Assembly: GCF_014737315.1 (NCBI RefSeq)
Contig: NZ_JPUF01000012.1
Span: 1-61,925, forward strand
Length of the DNA stretch: 61,925 bases
Source of the DNA: Treponema zioleckii
GTDB lineage: Bacteria > Spirochaetota > Spirochaetia > Treponematales > Treponemataceae
Reading direction: 5' to 3'
Shown: piece by piece, positions 49,038-58,085 of the stretch
How the letters are laid out: each line of letters starts with the position of its first letter
How positions within the stretch are numbered: position 1 is the first letter of the stretch
Made by a program: the position numbers and the translations under genes
The notes under the pieces: generated by a model
What the model was told of the DNA's origin: nothing
Databases searched by the model: none
The model's input: the letters and a program-made list of their open reading frames with translations, nothing else

Positions 49038-51764
49038 ATGGCAGAAAAAGAAACAGTCAGACCACTTATTTTGCAGCTTGGTCAGAAGATTACGGACCGG
49101 CTTGGGCGAAAAATAAACGAAAATGACCCGGAATACTGGGGATTGAACGAAATCGTAACCGACGAAATGGCAGAAGTTGCGCTCAAAATGGACGTGCGAA
49201 AGCCAATTACGCTCCCGCAGATTGCAAAGCGAACCGGAAAGGACGAAAAATATCTCGAAAAGCTCCTTATGGACATGGCGATGGCCGGTCTTATTGAATA
49301 CAACTGGGAAAACCCGAAACGCGAAAAACAGTACATTTTGCCGATGTTCGTTCCTGGAAGCGCGGAATTTACAAACATGAATCAGAAGCAGCTTGAAGCG
49401 CACCCGAAGCTCGGAAAATTCTTTGAGCGAATGAGTTTTGAGCCGCTTACAAAAGTTACTCCGATGGTTCCGGAGGGCGGTGCCGGAATCGGAATGCACG
49501 TTATTCCTGTGGAAAAGGCGATTGAAGCCGAGAATCAGAGCGTTTCAGTTGAGCACATTTCTCACTGGCTCGACAAATACGACGGAAAATACGCGGCTTC
49601 TCCTTGCTCGTGCCGTTTGAGCCGACGCACTTTTGATGAAGGCTGTGCCGATGACCCGGAAGATTGGTGTATTGGCGTTGGCGATATGGCTGATTATCTC
49701 GTGGAGACTAAACGCGGTCATTACGTTACCCGCGAAAAAGTCATGGAAATCCTGAAGCACGCCGAGGACAACGGATTTGTTCACCAGATTACGAATATTG
49801 ACGGCGAGAACAAGATTTTTGCCATCTGTAACTGCAACGTGAACGTCTGCTACGCGCTCCGAACGAGTCAGCTTTTCAACACCCCGAATCTTTCCCGCTC
49901 GGCTTATGTTGCCCGCGTTGAGGCAGATAAATGTGTTGCCTGCGGCCGATGCGTTGAGTATTGCCCGGCCGGGGCTGTTAAGCTTGGTCAGAAACTCTGC
50001 AAAAAAGACGGAAGCAAGGTTGAATATCCTAAGCACATTCTGCCGGACAACCACAAATGGAGCGAGAAAAACTGGGATGTTGATTACAGAAACACGAACC
50101 GTACGAACTGCTATTCAACCGGAACTGCACCGTGCAAGACTGCCTGCCCTGCCCACATCGGAATTCAGGGTTATTTGAAAATGGCGAGCGAAGGCCGCTA
50201 CACGGAAGCCCTTGCCCTCATCAAGAAAGAAAATCCGTTCCCGGCGGTTTGCGGACGAATCTGCAACAAGCGGTGCGAGTCGGCATGTACCCGTGGAACG
50301 ATTGACGAAGCGATTGCCATTGACGAAGTAAAGAAATTCATCGCTCAGAAAGATTTGGACTCTTCGACACGGTTTATCCCAAAAAAAGTTATTCCTTCGA
50401 ACAGGGGCGAGTTTGCGCAGAAAATCGCGATTATCGGCGGAGGCCCGGCTGGACTTTCGTGCGCGTTTTACTTGGCGGAAAAAGGTTATCGCCCGACTGT
50501 TTTCGAGAAAAACAAGGTTGCCGGAGGTATGCTCGTTTACGGAATTCCAAGCTTCAAGCTCGAAAAGGATGTCGTCCAGGCAGAAATCGACGTGATGAAG
50601 GAAATGGGCGTTGAAATCAAAACTGGAATTGAAGTGGGAAAGGACGTTACGATTTCCCAGCTCCGGGAACAGGGCTACAAGGCTTTCTACATTGCAATCG
50701 GATGCCAGGGCGGACGCAAGGCCGGAATCTCCGGAGAGGAGGCTGAGGGCGTTATGACTGCGGTAGACTTCCTGCGAACCGTTGCAGATGACCAGAATTA
50801 CAAAGTGAACGGAAGAACCGTGGTTGTGGGCGGCGGAAACGTTGCCATCGACGTGAGCCGTACTGCATGGCGATGCGGCGGAACTGACGTTCAGCAATTC
50901 TGCCTGGAGCAGCGAAAAGAAATGCCTGCAACTCTTGAAGAAATTGAGGAAGCCGAAGAAGAAGGAATCAAAATCAACTGCGGATGGGGCCCGAAAGAGA
51001 TTTTGACCGAAAACGGAAAAGTAAAAGGAATCGTGTTCAAAAAATGCGTTTCTGTAAAAGACGAAACTGGCAGATTCAACCCGAAATATGATGAAAACGA
51101 CACGATGACCATTGAGTGCGAAAATGTGTTCCTTTCGATTGGTCAGGCGATTGTTTGGGGCGACATGCTCAAAGACACAAAAGTTCAGCTTGGGCGCGGA
51201 AACGGCGTTGTTGCGGACGGACTTACCTATCAGACTGCCGAGCCTGATATTTTTGCGGGCGGCGACGTTTACACCGGCCCGAAATTCGCGATTGATGCGA
51301 TTGCGGCCGGCAAAAAGGCTGCTGTTTCAATCCACAGATTCGTTCAGCCGCATTCAAGCATGACAATCGGACGCGACAAGCGTGAGTTCATTGAACTTGA
51401 CAAGTCAAATATTAAGGTTGAGGGCTACGACAACACGCCTCGTCAGGTTCCTGGCAAAAAGACAGCGAGCGAAGTTGGAAGTAAGTTCAAGGAAACAAAA
51501 GTCTGCTTTACAGAAGAGCAGATTAAAAAGGAAACTGCACGTTGCTTGAGCTGCGGACAGAGCGTTGTTGACGAAAACAAGTGTATTGGCTGCGGCGTTT
51601 GTACGACAAAATGTGCATTCGACGCAATTCACCTGCATCGCGAGCACCCGAACGCAAGCCGCATGATTAAGAGCGAGGACAAGCTCAAGGCAATCCTGCC
51701 GAATATCTTGAAGCGGGAAATCAAGATTCTTTTGAATCCGAACCGCAATTCGCTGGAAAAATAA
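49038..51764 (+). CDS. Multidomain Fe-S flavoprotein, GltD-like, in the hyp operon
   Basis: A 908-residue cytosolic protein. Residues about 40-105 look like a winged helix (KPITLPQIAKRTGKDEKYL). A Cys-rich region (SPCSCRLSRRTF ... AICNCNVNVCYA) and a ferredoxin domain (CVACGRCVEYCPAGAVKLG) follow. Then comes the 4Fe-4S domain of glutamate-synthase small subunits (CKTACPAHIGIQGYL, CGRICNKRCESACTRG) and the FAD/NAD(P) module (IAIIGGGPAGLSCAFYLAEK; VVVGGGNVAIDVSRTA). The C-terminus has further cluster Cys (CLSCGQSV, CIGCGVCTTKCAFDAI). It would move electrons between NAD(P)H and ferredoxin or a partner. The setting between hypB and hypA, with 1-bp overlap to hypA, is unusual. The exact reaction is unknown. 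Confidence 0.82.
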   Translation: MAEKETVRPLILQLGQKITDRLGRKINENDPEYWGLNEIVTDEMAEVALKMDVRKPITLPQIAKRTGKDEKYLEKLLMDMAMAGLIEYNWENPKREKQYILPMFVPGSAEFTNMNQKQLEAHPKLGKFFERMSFEPLTKVTPMVPEGGAGIGMHVIPVEKAIEAENQSVSVEHISHWLDKYDGKYAASPCSCRLSRRTFDEGCADDPEDWCIGVGDMADYLVETKRGHYVTREKVMEILKHAEDNGFVHQITNIDGENKIFAICNCNVNVCYALRTSQLFNTPNLSRSAYVARVEADKCVACGRCVEYCPAGAVKLGQKLCKKDGSKVEYPKHILPDNHKWSEKNWDVDYRNTNRTNCYSTGTAPCKTACPAHIGIQGYLKMASEGRYTEALALIKKENPFPAVCGRICNKRCESACTRGTIDEAIAIDEVKKFIAQKDLDSSTRFIPKKVIPSNRGEFAQKIAIIGGGPAGLSCAFYLAEKGYRPTVFEKNKVAGGMLVYGIPSFKLEKDVVQAEIDVMKEMGVEIKTGIEVGKDVTISQLREQGYKAFYIAIGCQGGRKAGISGEEAEGVMTAVDFLRTVADDQNYKVNGRTVVVGGGNVAIDVSRTAWRCGGTDVQQFCLEQRKEMPATLEEIEEAEEEGIKINCGWGPKEILTENGKVKGIVFKKCVSVKDETGRFNPKYDENDTMTIECENVFLSIGQAIVWGDMLKDTKVQLGRGNGVVADGLTYQTAEPDIFAGGDVYTGPKFAIDAIAAGKKAAVSIHRFVQPHSSMTIGRDKREFIELDKSNIKVEGYDNTPRQVPGKKTASEVGSKFKETKVCFTEEQIKKETARCLSCGQSVVDENKCIGCGVCTTKCAFDAIHLHREHPNASRMIKSEDKLKAILPNILKREIKILLNPNRNSLEK

Positions 51765-52108
51765 TGCACGAATTAGGAATTGTCTTTCATGTAATTAAGC
51801 GTCTTGAAAATCTTGCCGAGGAAAATAAACTTTCTGAAATTCAGAGCGTGACACTTGAAATCGGTGAGGTTAGCGGCGTTGTTCCTGAATATTTGCAGGA
51901 CTGCTGGAAATGGGCTGTCAAAAAGACAGAAATCATGCAGAAGTCCGAACTGAAAATCGAACCGATTGAGGCGGTAACAATTTGCAATGATTGCAAAAAA
52001 ACGTACCGCACTGTCGAATTCGGAAAAACGTGCCCGCACTGCAAGAGCGACAACACCGTTCTGCAGGTTGGGAACGAAATGAACATAAAGCAAATTGAAG
52101 CGTGCTGA
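51764..52108 (+). CDS. hypA: HypA, nickel/zinc metallochaperone
   Basis: A 114-residue partner of HypB. The N-terminal MHELGI holds the nickel-binding Met-His-Glu, and the zinc site is CNDC near residue 74 with CPHC about 14 residues later. The start codon shares its A with the stop of the flavoprotein gene (TAATG), so translation is coupled. Length and motifs are normal. With HypB it would load nickel into an enzyme not encoded here; candidates elsewhere include a hydrogenase, urease or CO dehydrogenase. Confidence 0.95.
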   Translation: MHELGIVFHVIKRLENLAEENKLSEIQSVTLEIGEVSGVVPEYLQDCWKWAVKKTEIMQKSELKIEPIEAVTICNDCKKTYRTVEFGKTCPHCKSDNTVLQVGNEMNIKQIEAC

Positions 52109-52164
52109 GGATTGTCGGGCAAGATTGATACTGATATGGTGCTATTACAAATAGTAAATGTCTG

Positions 52165-52224
52165 GTCATTCTGAACTTGTCTCAGAATCTCAAAACAAAG
52201 ATTCCGAAACGAGTTGGGGATGAC
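52165..52224. repeat. GTCATTC...ATGAC inverted-repeat element
   Basis: Two 26-bp imperfect arms (starting GTCATTCTGAACTTG and ending CAAGTTCGG-like GAGTTGGGGATGAC) surround an 8-nt centre. Related edges occur at 12920-12995. The remainder of 52109-52337 holds no gene. Confidence 0.65.
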
Positions 52225-52337
52225 AGTTGGTTTGTATTCGTTTGTGCTACGGCGTTTTTTGAAATCGTGGCAATAACGCGAAATGCCATTGACGGACTTG
52301 GTACCGCAAGCTTTAGGCACGCTTTGGAGGTTTAAAA

Positions 52338-53414
52338 ATGTTGTTTCAAATTTATGGAGACGCGGCTTTGTGGCAGCTTTTGGGCTGGACGGCCGTATTT
52401 GTTGGTTTGATTCTTGCGAACGAAATCGCTCGCAGGACTAAGGCTGGCGGAATCGCACTTTTGGTAGTTCTTCCGCTCGCGCTCACGGCTTACTTTATCG
52501 TTGTTGCTGTTGCTGCCGCAGGCGGCGCAGAATGGGCTTTGAAGAATCAGACTTATTTGTACATGAACGGTTGGTTCCACTACGCAAAACTCTACGCGGC
52601 AGATATCGGCTGTATCGGCTTCATGGTTTTAAAATACAAATGGGGAAAACTCGGAAAGGCTCACTGGTTCAAGGCTTGGCCTTTTGTTATCGTCGGAATC
52701 AACATTTTGATTGCAGTTGCATCTGATTTTGAGAGCGCAATCCGAGGTTCGCAGGCGCTTGCAGCCACAGGCGACCGCTGGTGGAAATCAAGCGAGAACG
52801 TATGGCTTTACGGCGGTTGGTGGAACTGGGCAAACGGAATCGCAGGTATTTTGAACATTCTTTGTATGACCGGCTGGTGGGGAATCTATTCTTCAAAAGA
52901 CAAGCATCATCAGGATATGCTCTGGCCGGACATGACAATCTGGTTCATCCTCGCTTACGACGTTTGGAACTTCCAGTACACTTACGCGAACCTTCCGACT
53001 CATTCTTGGTACTGCGGTGTTGCGCTTCTTCTTGCTCCAACATTCGCGGCAGCTTTCTGGAACAAGGGCGGCTGGATTCAGAACCGCGCGAATACGCTCG
53101 CACTCTGGTGCATGTTCGCCCAGGTTTTCCCTCTCTTCCAGATTAAGAATTGCGCAGTTTTGCCTTCTCTTTATGCGAACAACGTTCAGAATCTGAACGC
53201 ATTCGATTTGACACAGGTTGCAGACATCGCCACGACGGGAATCAAGGCGAACCCGGTTCCGCAGGGAGTTGTAGCAATGCTCGCGCTCGCAATCAACGTT
53301 GTTGTTCTTGCCATGATTATCAAACGTTCTGTTCAGCAGAAGAAAAATCCTTACACGAACGAGATTTGGACTGGCACAAAAGACTTCGAAGAAGCTATGG
53401 CTCGCGCCGAGTAG
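52338..53414 (+). CDS. DUF5692-like polytopic membrane protein
   Basis: A 358-residue inner-membrane protein with about nine hydrophobic segments and many Trp residues (GWWNWANGIAGILN, CMTGWWGIYSSKDKHH, MTIWFILAYDVWNFQYTY). It resembles a family of unknown function found in gut anaerobes, which I would call DUF5692; the recognition is moderate. A GGAGG ribosome site precedes the ATG. It follows hypA by 229 bp with a repeat element between, so co-transcription is uncertain. A strong terminator follows. Transport or sensing are both possible, and nothing in the sequence decides between them. Confidence 0.7.
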   Translation: MLFQIYGDAALWQLLGWTAVFVGLILANEIARRTKAGGIALLVVLPLALTAYFIVVAVAAAGGAEWALKNQTYLYMNGWFHYAKLYAADIGCIGFMVLKYKWGKLGKAHWFKAWPFVIVGINILIAVASDFESAIRGSQALAATGDRWWKSSENVWLYGGWWNWANGIAGILNILCMTGWWGIYSSKDKHHQDMLWPDMTIWFILAYDVWNFQYTYANLPTHSWYCGVALLLAPTFAAAFWNKGGWIQNRANTLALWCMFAQVFPLFQIKNCAVLPSLYANNVQNLNAFDLTQVADIATTGIKANPVPQGVVAMLALAINVVVLAMIIKRSVQQKKNPYTNEIWTGTKDFEEAMARAE

Positions 53415-53446
53415 GCTTCTCCTTATAGTTTCATATTTTTATCCCG

Positions 53447-53483
53447 CAGCTGGATGACGGAGAGTTGTCCAGCTGTTTTTTTT
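53447..53483 (+). terminator. Terminator after the DUF5692-like gene
   Basis: The stem CAGCTGGA/TCCAGCTG is followed by nine T's. Confidence 0.9.
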
Positions 53484-53583
53484 GTTTTAAGCAGAATTTT
53501 CTGCAAGTCGGCTTGTGTTGGAGCTGTTTTGGGATTTTTATTGCGGTAATGTGTTATAGAAAAATCTGAGCCATAGAGGATAT

Positions 53584-53922
53584 GTGAAGAAAATCAGATT
53601 TATCTGGAACTCTTTTCCGCAACTTAATTTTAGGCGAAAACAACGATCTCAAAAACAGATATACCCAGATTATGATGAGTATGTGAAAAACTTCGGTAAA
53701 AATGAAAAAAGTTCGGAGAAAAAGTTCGGAGATAATCAAAAAAGTTCGGATATAATTCTTGAACTTTTAAAAGAAAATCCAAAACTTTCTGCCAAAAAGC
53801 TTTCAGAAAAAATCGGAATAACAAGCCGAGCGGTAGAAAAGCTGTTAGCCACACTTGTAGAAAAAGGATTCATAAAACGAGAAGGCTCCCCAGAAGACGG
53901 TCACTGGGAGATTCTGAAATGA
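53584..53922 (+). CDS. Short winged-helix protein, possible remnant
   Basis: A 112-residue ORF starting with GTG. The last 55 residues (ILELLKENPKLSAKKLSEKI, ITSRAVEKLLATLVEKGFIK) are a clear winged helix of the kind at the C-terminus of AlbA_2/RecG-like proteins, including the closing DGHWEIL. The first half is a basic, low-complexity linker with repeated KSSEKKFG/KSSD words, as in the linkers of those proteins. The large N-terminal domain is missing, so it is probably the 3' remnant of a deleted gene. The GAGGA site lies only 3 nt before the GTG, too close for good initiation. Confidence 0.5.
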   Translation: MKKIRFIWNSFPQLNFRRKQRSQKQIYPDYDEYVKNFGKNEKSSEKKFGDNQKSSDIILELLKENPKLSAKKLSEKIGITSRAVEKLLATLVEKGFIKREGSPEDGHWEILK

Positions 53923-53974
53923 CAGAAAAAACATACTGATAAAGTTTTTTTTCACTGGAAAGATTGATTTGTGG

Positions 53975-53980
53975 TAAAAT
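53975..53980 (+). promoter_or_regulatory. -10 box of the CdaR-type gene, leaderless
   Basis: TAAAAT lies 8 nt before the ATG at 53989, with a weak TTCACT 18 nt further upstream. Confidence 0.4.
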
Positions 53981-53988
53981 CAGAATCA

Positions 53989-55116
53989 ATGATAGAAGCA
54001 GAATTCGCCCGTAAATTCATCGACCAAGTTACTCAGTACACGGAATACAACATAAATATAATGAACGAGAACGGCATTATAATCGCGAGCCGTGATCCAA
54101 AAAGAATCGGAACGTTCCACGAAGTCGCGTTCAGAATCGTTAATGGAAACGAGGAACTTGTTGTTACGACGAATGCGGACGACTATCCCGGAGTTCTTCC
54201 AGGCATAAATCAGGTGATTATGCTTGATGGAAAGCGTGAGGGCGTGGTTGGAATCACCGGAAATCCTGAGGAAGTTAAGCCGATTGCACTTATTACAAAA
54301 ATGGCGGTTGAGGCGATGCTGAAATTCGAGAGGCAGGAAGAAAAAATCAGGCTTCGTTTTAGCCGCAAGGACAGATTTTTTAGTCTTTTGACGCAGGTGG
54401 AGCACGCCGACGTTCGGGAACTTAGGGCACTTGCCACCGAGTTGCAATATTCAGAGAATTTGTGCCGTGTTCCGATTTTGTGCAAAATCCGGGGGCAGAA
54501 CGCTTCGTCTGTTTTGAGCGTGATAAAAGCAAACAGGCTTCATACGAGCGAGGATATTAGCTTTGTGCTTGATTCAAAACATTTTCTCGTGTTCAAAACG
54601 ATTGTGGCGGAAAGTTTTTCTGACTCGTGGCGAACTGAAATTGAGGCATATTTGAAGGAACCTCTCGCACGAATTTCTGCGGCAAAATTGGACTGTGCTT
54701 TTTTTGTGGGAAGTTTTCAGACGGCGTTTTCTCAGTATTATTACAGCTACCGCCATTGCAAGTGGCTAGAAGAGCAGGCGCGCCGTCAGGAAAAAATTGT
54801 TTATTTTTATGACCGTATGCCTGCGTTCATTGCGAGCATTATGCCACAGTCCGAGCTTCAGCGAGTTTTTAACGTGTTTGAAAAACAGCTGGATTCAAAA
54901 TTCTTGCAGGAACTGTGCGAAGTTGCGGAAAGTCTGATTTCTTCAAATTACAATCTTGTGACTGCCTCGCAAAAACTTAACGTTCACAAGAATACGCTGA
55001 TTTACCGCCTAAAAAAAATCCGTGACACGCTCGGACTGAACGTTTTGGAAAGTGCAGGGAATCGGTTCTTTCTTGAGGCATTTTATTGTTATCTTCTGAG
55101 ACGGGATAATCCATAA
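53989..55116 (+). CDS. Sugar-diacid/glycerate regulator, CdaR-type
   Basis: A 375-residue transcription activator. The N-terminal domain (MIEAEFARKFIDQVTQYTEYN to about residue 130, with NENGIIIASRDPKRIGTFHE) is the sugar-diacid recognition domain. The C-terminal PucR-type helix-turn-helix is LVTASQKLNVHKNTLIYRL. In enterobacteria CdaR senses glucarate, galactarate or glycerate and activates their catabolism. Here it is followed directly by a GntP-type permease and glycerate kinase, so glycerate is the likely signal. The ATG at 53989 is preferred over the GTG at 53971, which overlaps the -10 box. Confidence 0.88.
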   Translation: MIEAEFARKFIDQVTQYTEYNINIMNENGIIIASRDPKRIGTFHEVAFRIVNGNEELVVTTNADDYPGVLPGINQVIMLDGKREGVVGITGNPEEVKPIALITKMAVEAMLKFERQEEKIRLRFSRKDRFFSLLTQVEHADVRELRALATELQYSENLCRVPILCKIRGQNASSVLSVIKANRLHTSEDISFVLDSKHFLVFKTIVAESFSDSWRTEIEAYLKEPLARISAAKLDCAFFVGSFQTAFSQYYYSYRHCKWLEEQARRQEKIVYFYDRMPAFIASIMPQSELQRVFNVFEKQLDSKFLQELCEVAESLISSNYNLVTASQKLNVHKNTLIYRLKKIRDTLGLNVLESAGNRFFLEAFYCYLLRRDNP

Positions 55117-55220
55117 TTTAAAAATTGTATCATTGAAACAAATTTTCCATTCAATTTTGATTTCTTTGAATATGGTGTGTCTGCAAATTCACCCTTAACA
55201 TTAAGTCATATAAAAAAGAA

Positions 55221-55236
55221 GGCACGAAGACGTGCC
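55221..55236 (+). promoter_or_regulatory. Hairpin next to the permease ribosome site
   Basis: GGCACG-AAGA-CGTGCC ends directly before AAAGGGGG, the ribosome site of the permease at 55252. It may tune translation. Confidence 0.5.
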
Positions 55237-55251
55237 AAAGGGGGCTTTGCT

Positions 55252-56640
55252 ATGACAGGTTTACCATTGATTCTTGTCTTTGTTTTGGCGATTGTTCTGA
55301 TGATTGTCGCCATTTCCAAATGGAAACTGCATCCGTTTATCGCAATCATGTCGATTTCTCTCTTGCTGGGCTTGGTTGCGGGTATTCCGATTACAGACCG
55401 AATGATTGACGGCAAAAAGGTTTCGGGTATCGCTGGAATTATTGGTGCAGGTTTTTCGGGAACATTTTCGAGTATCGGTATCGTAATTATTCTTGGTGCG
55501 TTGATTGGCTCGATTCTTGAGGCGACAGGTGCTGCGCTAAAACTTGCAGACATTGTAATCAAACTTGTCGGAAAAAAACGTCCTGTTCTCGCAATGGAAC
55601 TCATGGGCTGGGTTGTTTCTATTCCTGTTTTCTGCGATTCTGGCTTCGTTATTTTGAATCCAATTCGCAAGGCTCTCGTTCATCGCACAGGTGCATCTTC
55701 CGTTGCAATGACGGTTGGCCTTTCAAGTGGTTTGTTCATTGCTCACTGTTTTATTCCGCCGACGCCGGGCCCGATTGCTGCTGCCTCAACTTTGGGAATC
55801 GGTGACAATCTTTTGATGGTAATTTTGCTTGGTATCGTCTGTTCTGTATTTCCGATTATTGCAGGCGTTTTGTATGCAAACTACATCGGAAAGAAGGTTA
55901 AGGCTGATGATGAGGCTGATGCGGGCGAGGTTACAAAATCTTATGAAGAACTTGTCGCAGCTTTCGGTAAACTTCCGAACGGATTCAATGCGCTTGCTCC
56001 GATTATTGTCCCGATTATTTTGATGGCTGCGTCTTCTGTTGTCGCTATGGCAAAGATGACCGGCACATTCGCAAGTCTTTTGACTTTCTTGGGAACTCCT
56101 ATTGTTGCACTTGCTGTTGGTACTCTTTGTGCTATCGTTCAGCTCAAGACGAGCGGAAAAATCGAAAAATTCTATGAACTTACAAATGAAACTTTGAAAA
56201 CTGTCGGCCCGATTTTGTTCGTAACTGCTGCCGGTGGCGTTCTCGGTAAAGTAATCGCTTCTTCGGACATGGTTAACTACATCAAGGAACACGCTACAGT
56301 TTTGAGCACAATGGGAATCTTCTTCCCGTTCTTGCTTGCAGCAATCTTGAAGTCTGCTCAGGGCTCTTCTACGGTTGCGCTCACGACTACTGCCGGAATC
56401 GTGGCTCCTTTGCTTCCTGTTTTGGGACTTGGCTCACCGATTCGCATGGTTCTTGCTTGTATGGCAATCGGTGCGGGTGCAATGACGGTTTCTCATGCGA
56501 ACGACAGCTATTTCTGGGTTGTTACGAATTTCGGTGCAATGTCGCCTGACCGCGGATACAAGACTCAGACTGTGGGAACTCTGGTTCTTGGTGTTGCGGC
56601 TATGCTTGAAATCTTTATTCTTTCTATCTTTTTGCACTAA
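55252..56640 (+). CDS. GntP-family gluconate/glycerate permease
   Basis: A 462-residue inner-membrane proton symporter with about twelve to fourteen hydrophobic segments. Typical stretches are HPFIAIMSISLLLGLVAGIP, FCDSGFVILNPIRKAL, HCFIPPTPGPIAAASTLGI and GSSTVALTTTAGIVAPLLP. The family imports gluconate, glycerate and similar hydroxy acids. With CdaR upstream and glycerate kinase 23 bp downstream, D-glycerate is the likely substrate. The ATG at 55252 has AAGGGGG before it; an upstream in-frame GTG at 55177 lacks one. Confidence 0.9.
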   Translation: MTGLPLILVFVLAIVLMIVAISKWKLHPFIAIMSISLLLGLVAGIPITDRMIDGKKVSGIAGIIGAGFSGTFSSIGIVIILGALIGSILEATGAALKLADIVIKLVGKKRPVLAMELMGWVVSIPVFCDSGFVILNPIRKALVHRTGASSVAMTVGLSSGLFIAHCFIPPTPGPIAAASTLGIGDNLLMVILLGIVCSVFPIIAGVLYANYIGKKVKADDEADAGEVTKSYEELVAAFGKLPNGFNALAPIIVPIILMAASSVVAMAKMTGTFASLLTFLGTPIVALAVGTLCAIVQLKTSGKIEKFYELTNETLKTVGPILFVTAAGGVLGKVIASSDMVNYIKEHATVLSTMGIFFPFLLAAILKSAQGSSTVALTTTAGIVAPLLPVLGLGSPIRMVLACMAIGAGAMTVSHANDSYFWVVTNFGAMSPDRGYKTQTVGTLVLGVAAMLEIFILSIFLH

Positions 56641-56663
56641 TTAAATTAAGGCTGGAAAAACTC

Positions 56664-57827
56664 ATGAAACTGTTATTTGCTTCTGATTCGTTCAAAGGTA
56701 CGATTACAAGCGCAGAAAGTGCGTTGATGCTTGAAAAGGCTGCTCGCGAGATTTTTGGGGAAAGCAATGTTGAATGTACCAGCATTCCTGTTGCAGACGG
56801 CGGTGAAGGCACGACCGATGCTGTAATTTCTGCCTGCAACGGAAAGAAAATCTTGGTGGGCGTTCACGGGCCTTTAATGGAAAGCGTGGAGGCATACTAC
56901 GGAGATCTTGGCACGGACGAAACTGGCAAAAAATCTGCAATAATGGAAATGGCCGTTGCTTCGGGATTGCCGATGGTTCCTGCCGAAAAGAGAAATCCTC
57001 TCAACACGACGACTTTTGGCACCGGCGAACTTTTGCGCGACGCTCTCGACAAAGGATTTTCAAACATTTCGATTGCTATTGGCGGTTCTGCAACAAATGA
57101 CGGTGGAATGGGCTGTATGCGCGCCTTGGGTGTTCGCTTTCTCGATAAAGACGGAAACGAACTTTTGGGGTGTGGTTCTGACCTCGAAAAATTGGTTGAA
57201 ATCGACACTACAGGTCTTGATTCTCGTGTGAAAAATGCGACTTTCACAGTTATGTGCGATGTGACGAATCCGCTTTGCGGAAAAGATGGTGCGACTTACA
57301 CATTCGGAAAGCAGAAAGGTGCGACTCCTGAAATTCAGAACCGTCTCGAAAAAGGAATGCAGAATTATCGTGATGTGATCATAAAAAAATTCGGCATAAA
57401 TCCGGACGAGATTGCGGGTAGCGGAGCTGCAGGTGGGCTTGGAGCTGCGTTGCTCGTATTCTTGAACGCTAAACTCAAAAGCGGAATCGAGACCGTGCTT
57501 GATTTGACGAATTTTGACGAGCGGTTAAAAGGCGTGGATTTGGTTGTGACTGGCGAAGGTCGCACGGACTGGCAGTCATGCTTCGGAAAAGTTGTTCAGG
57601 GAGTAGGCGATCGTTGCAAGCGTGCAGGAGTTCCTGCCGTGGCTTTGGTCGGAAGCATGGGCGAAGGTGCCGAAAAAATCTTTGACCACGGAATCTGCTC
57701 CATGCTTCCGACGGTTGTTGATACAATAACGCTCGAAGAGGCTCTTGCCCATTCAAAAGAAGCCTATTACGCAGGTGCGTTAAGATTGTTCAAATTCATA
57801 AAGACCGGAATGGGAATAAGTCGATAG
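56664..57827 (+). CDS. Glycerate 2-kinase (GarK/GlxK type)
   Basis: A 387-residue kinase that phosphorylates D-glycerate so that it can enter glycolysis. The N-terminus LLFASDSFKGTITSAES, then IPVADGGEGTTDAV, AIGGSATNDGGMGC and VTGEGRTDWQS are the hallmarks of this family. It follows the GntP permease by 23 bp and completes a three-gene glycerate module: regulator, importer, kinase. The ribosome site is poor (AAGGCTGG region), so translation may depend on coupling to the permease. The product, 2- or 3-phosphoglycerate, is best taken as 2-phosphoglycerate from the family. Confidence 0.92.
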   Translation: MKLLFASDSFKGTITSAESALMLEKAAREIFGESNVECTSIPVADGGEGTTDAVISACNGKKILVGVHGPLMESVEAYYGDLGTDETGKKSAIMEMAVASGLPMVPAEKRNPLNTTTFGTGELLRDALDKGFSNISIAIGGSATNDGGMGCMRALGVRFLDKDGNELLGCGSDLEKLVEIDTTGLDSRVKNATFTVMCDVTNPLCGKDGATYTFGKQKGATPEIQNRLEKGMQNYRDVIIKKFGINPDEIAGSGAAGGLGAALLVFLNAKLKSGIETVLDLTNFDERLKGVDLVVTGEGRTDWQSCFGKVVQGVGDRCKRAGVPAVALVGSMGEGAEKIFDHGICSMLPTVVDTITLEEALAHSKEAYYAGALRLFKFIKTGMGISR

Positions 57828-57839
57828 AAGTTGATTAAA

Positions 57840-57872
57840 ACGTCTCCCAGGGGGAAAAATCCTGGGAACGTC
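57840..57872 (-). terminator. Terminator of the 55-residue gene
   Basis: The stem CCCAGG/CCTGGG, with outer ACGT pairs, is followed on the minus strand by a T-rich stretch. It lies just past the small gene stop at 57877 and also separates it from the facing glycerate kinase gene. Confidence 0.6.
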
Positions 57873-57876
57873 ACTA

Positions 57877-58044
57877 TTACAACTGTCTTATGACTTCGCT
57901 TAGTAACTCTTTTAATTTACTAGCATCGGCTTTGTTTAATTTTATTTGCACATAATCACCGCTTTCTAAATCGCATGGTGGAATCTTATGTTTAGCGTCC
58001 TCTTCAAATCCTTCTAATTTTTTTACAAGTTCTTTGTTATCCAT
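57877..58044 (-). CDS. Small protein of 55 residues, unknown
   Basis: The ORF reads MDNKELVKKLEGFEEDAKHK, then PPCDLESGDYVQIKLNKADA, and ends KLKELLSEVIRQL. AGAGG lies 8 nt before the ATG, and the base composition matches the AT-rich islet around it. The protein is mostly charged with a C-terminal amphipathic helix and one Cys. No family is recognised. A perfect 25-bp palindrome lies directly upstream of the ribosome site, and a hairpin separates it from the CFI-motif gene on the same strand. It may partner that gene. Confidence 0.6.
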   Translation of the reverse strand: MDNKELVKKLEGFEEDAKHKIPPCDLESGDYVQIKLNKADASKLKELLSEVIRQL

Positions 58045-58056
58045 TTAAATACCTCT

Positions 58057-58081
58057 AATTCAATTTATGATAAATTGAATT
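58057..58081. promoter_or_regulatory. Perfect 25-bp palindrome upstream of the small gene
   Basis: AATTCAATTTAT-G-ATAAATTGAATT is fully symmetric and ends at the ribosome site of the 55-residue gene. It could be an operator or an mRNA structure that hides the start. Confidence 0.65.
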
Positions 58082-58085
58082 TGAA

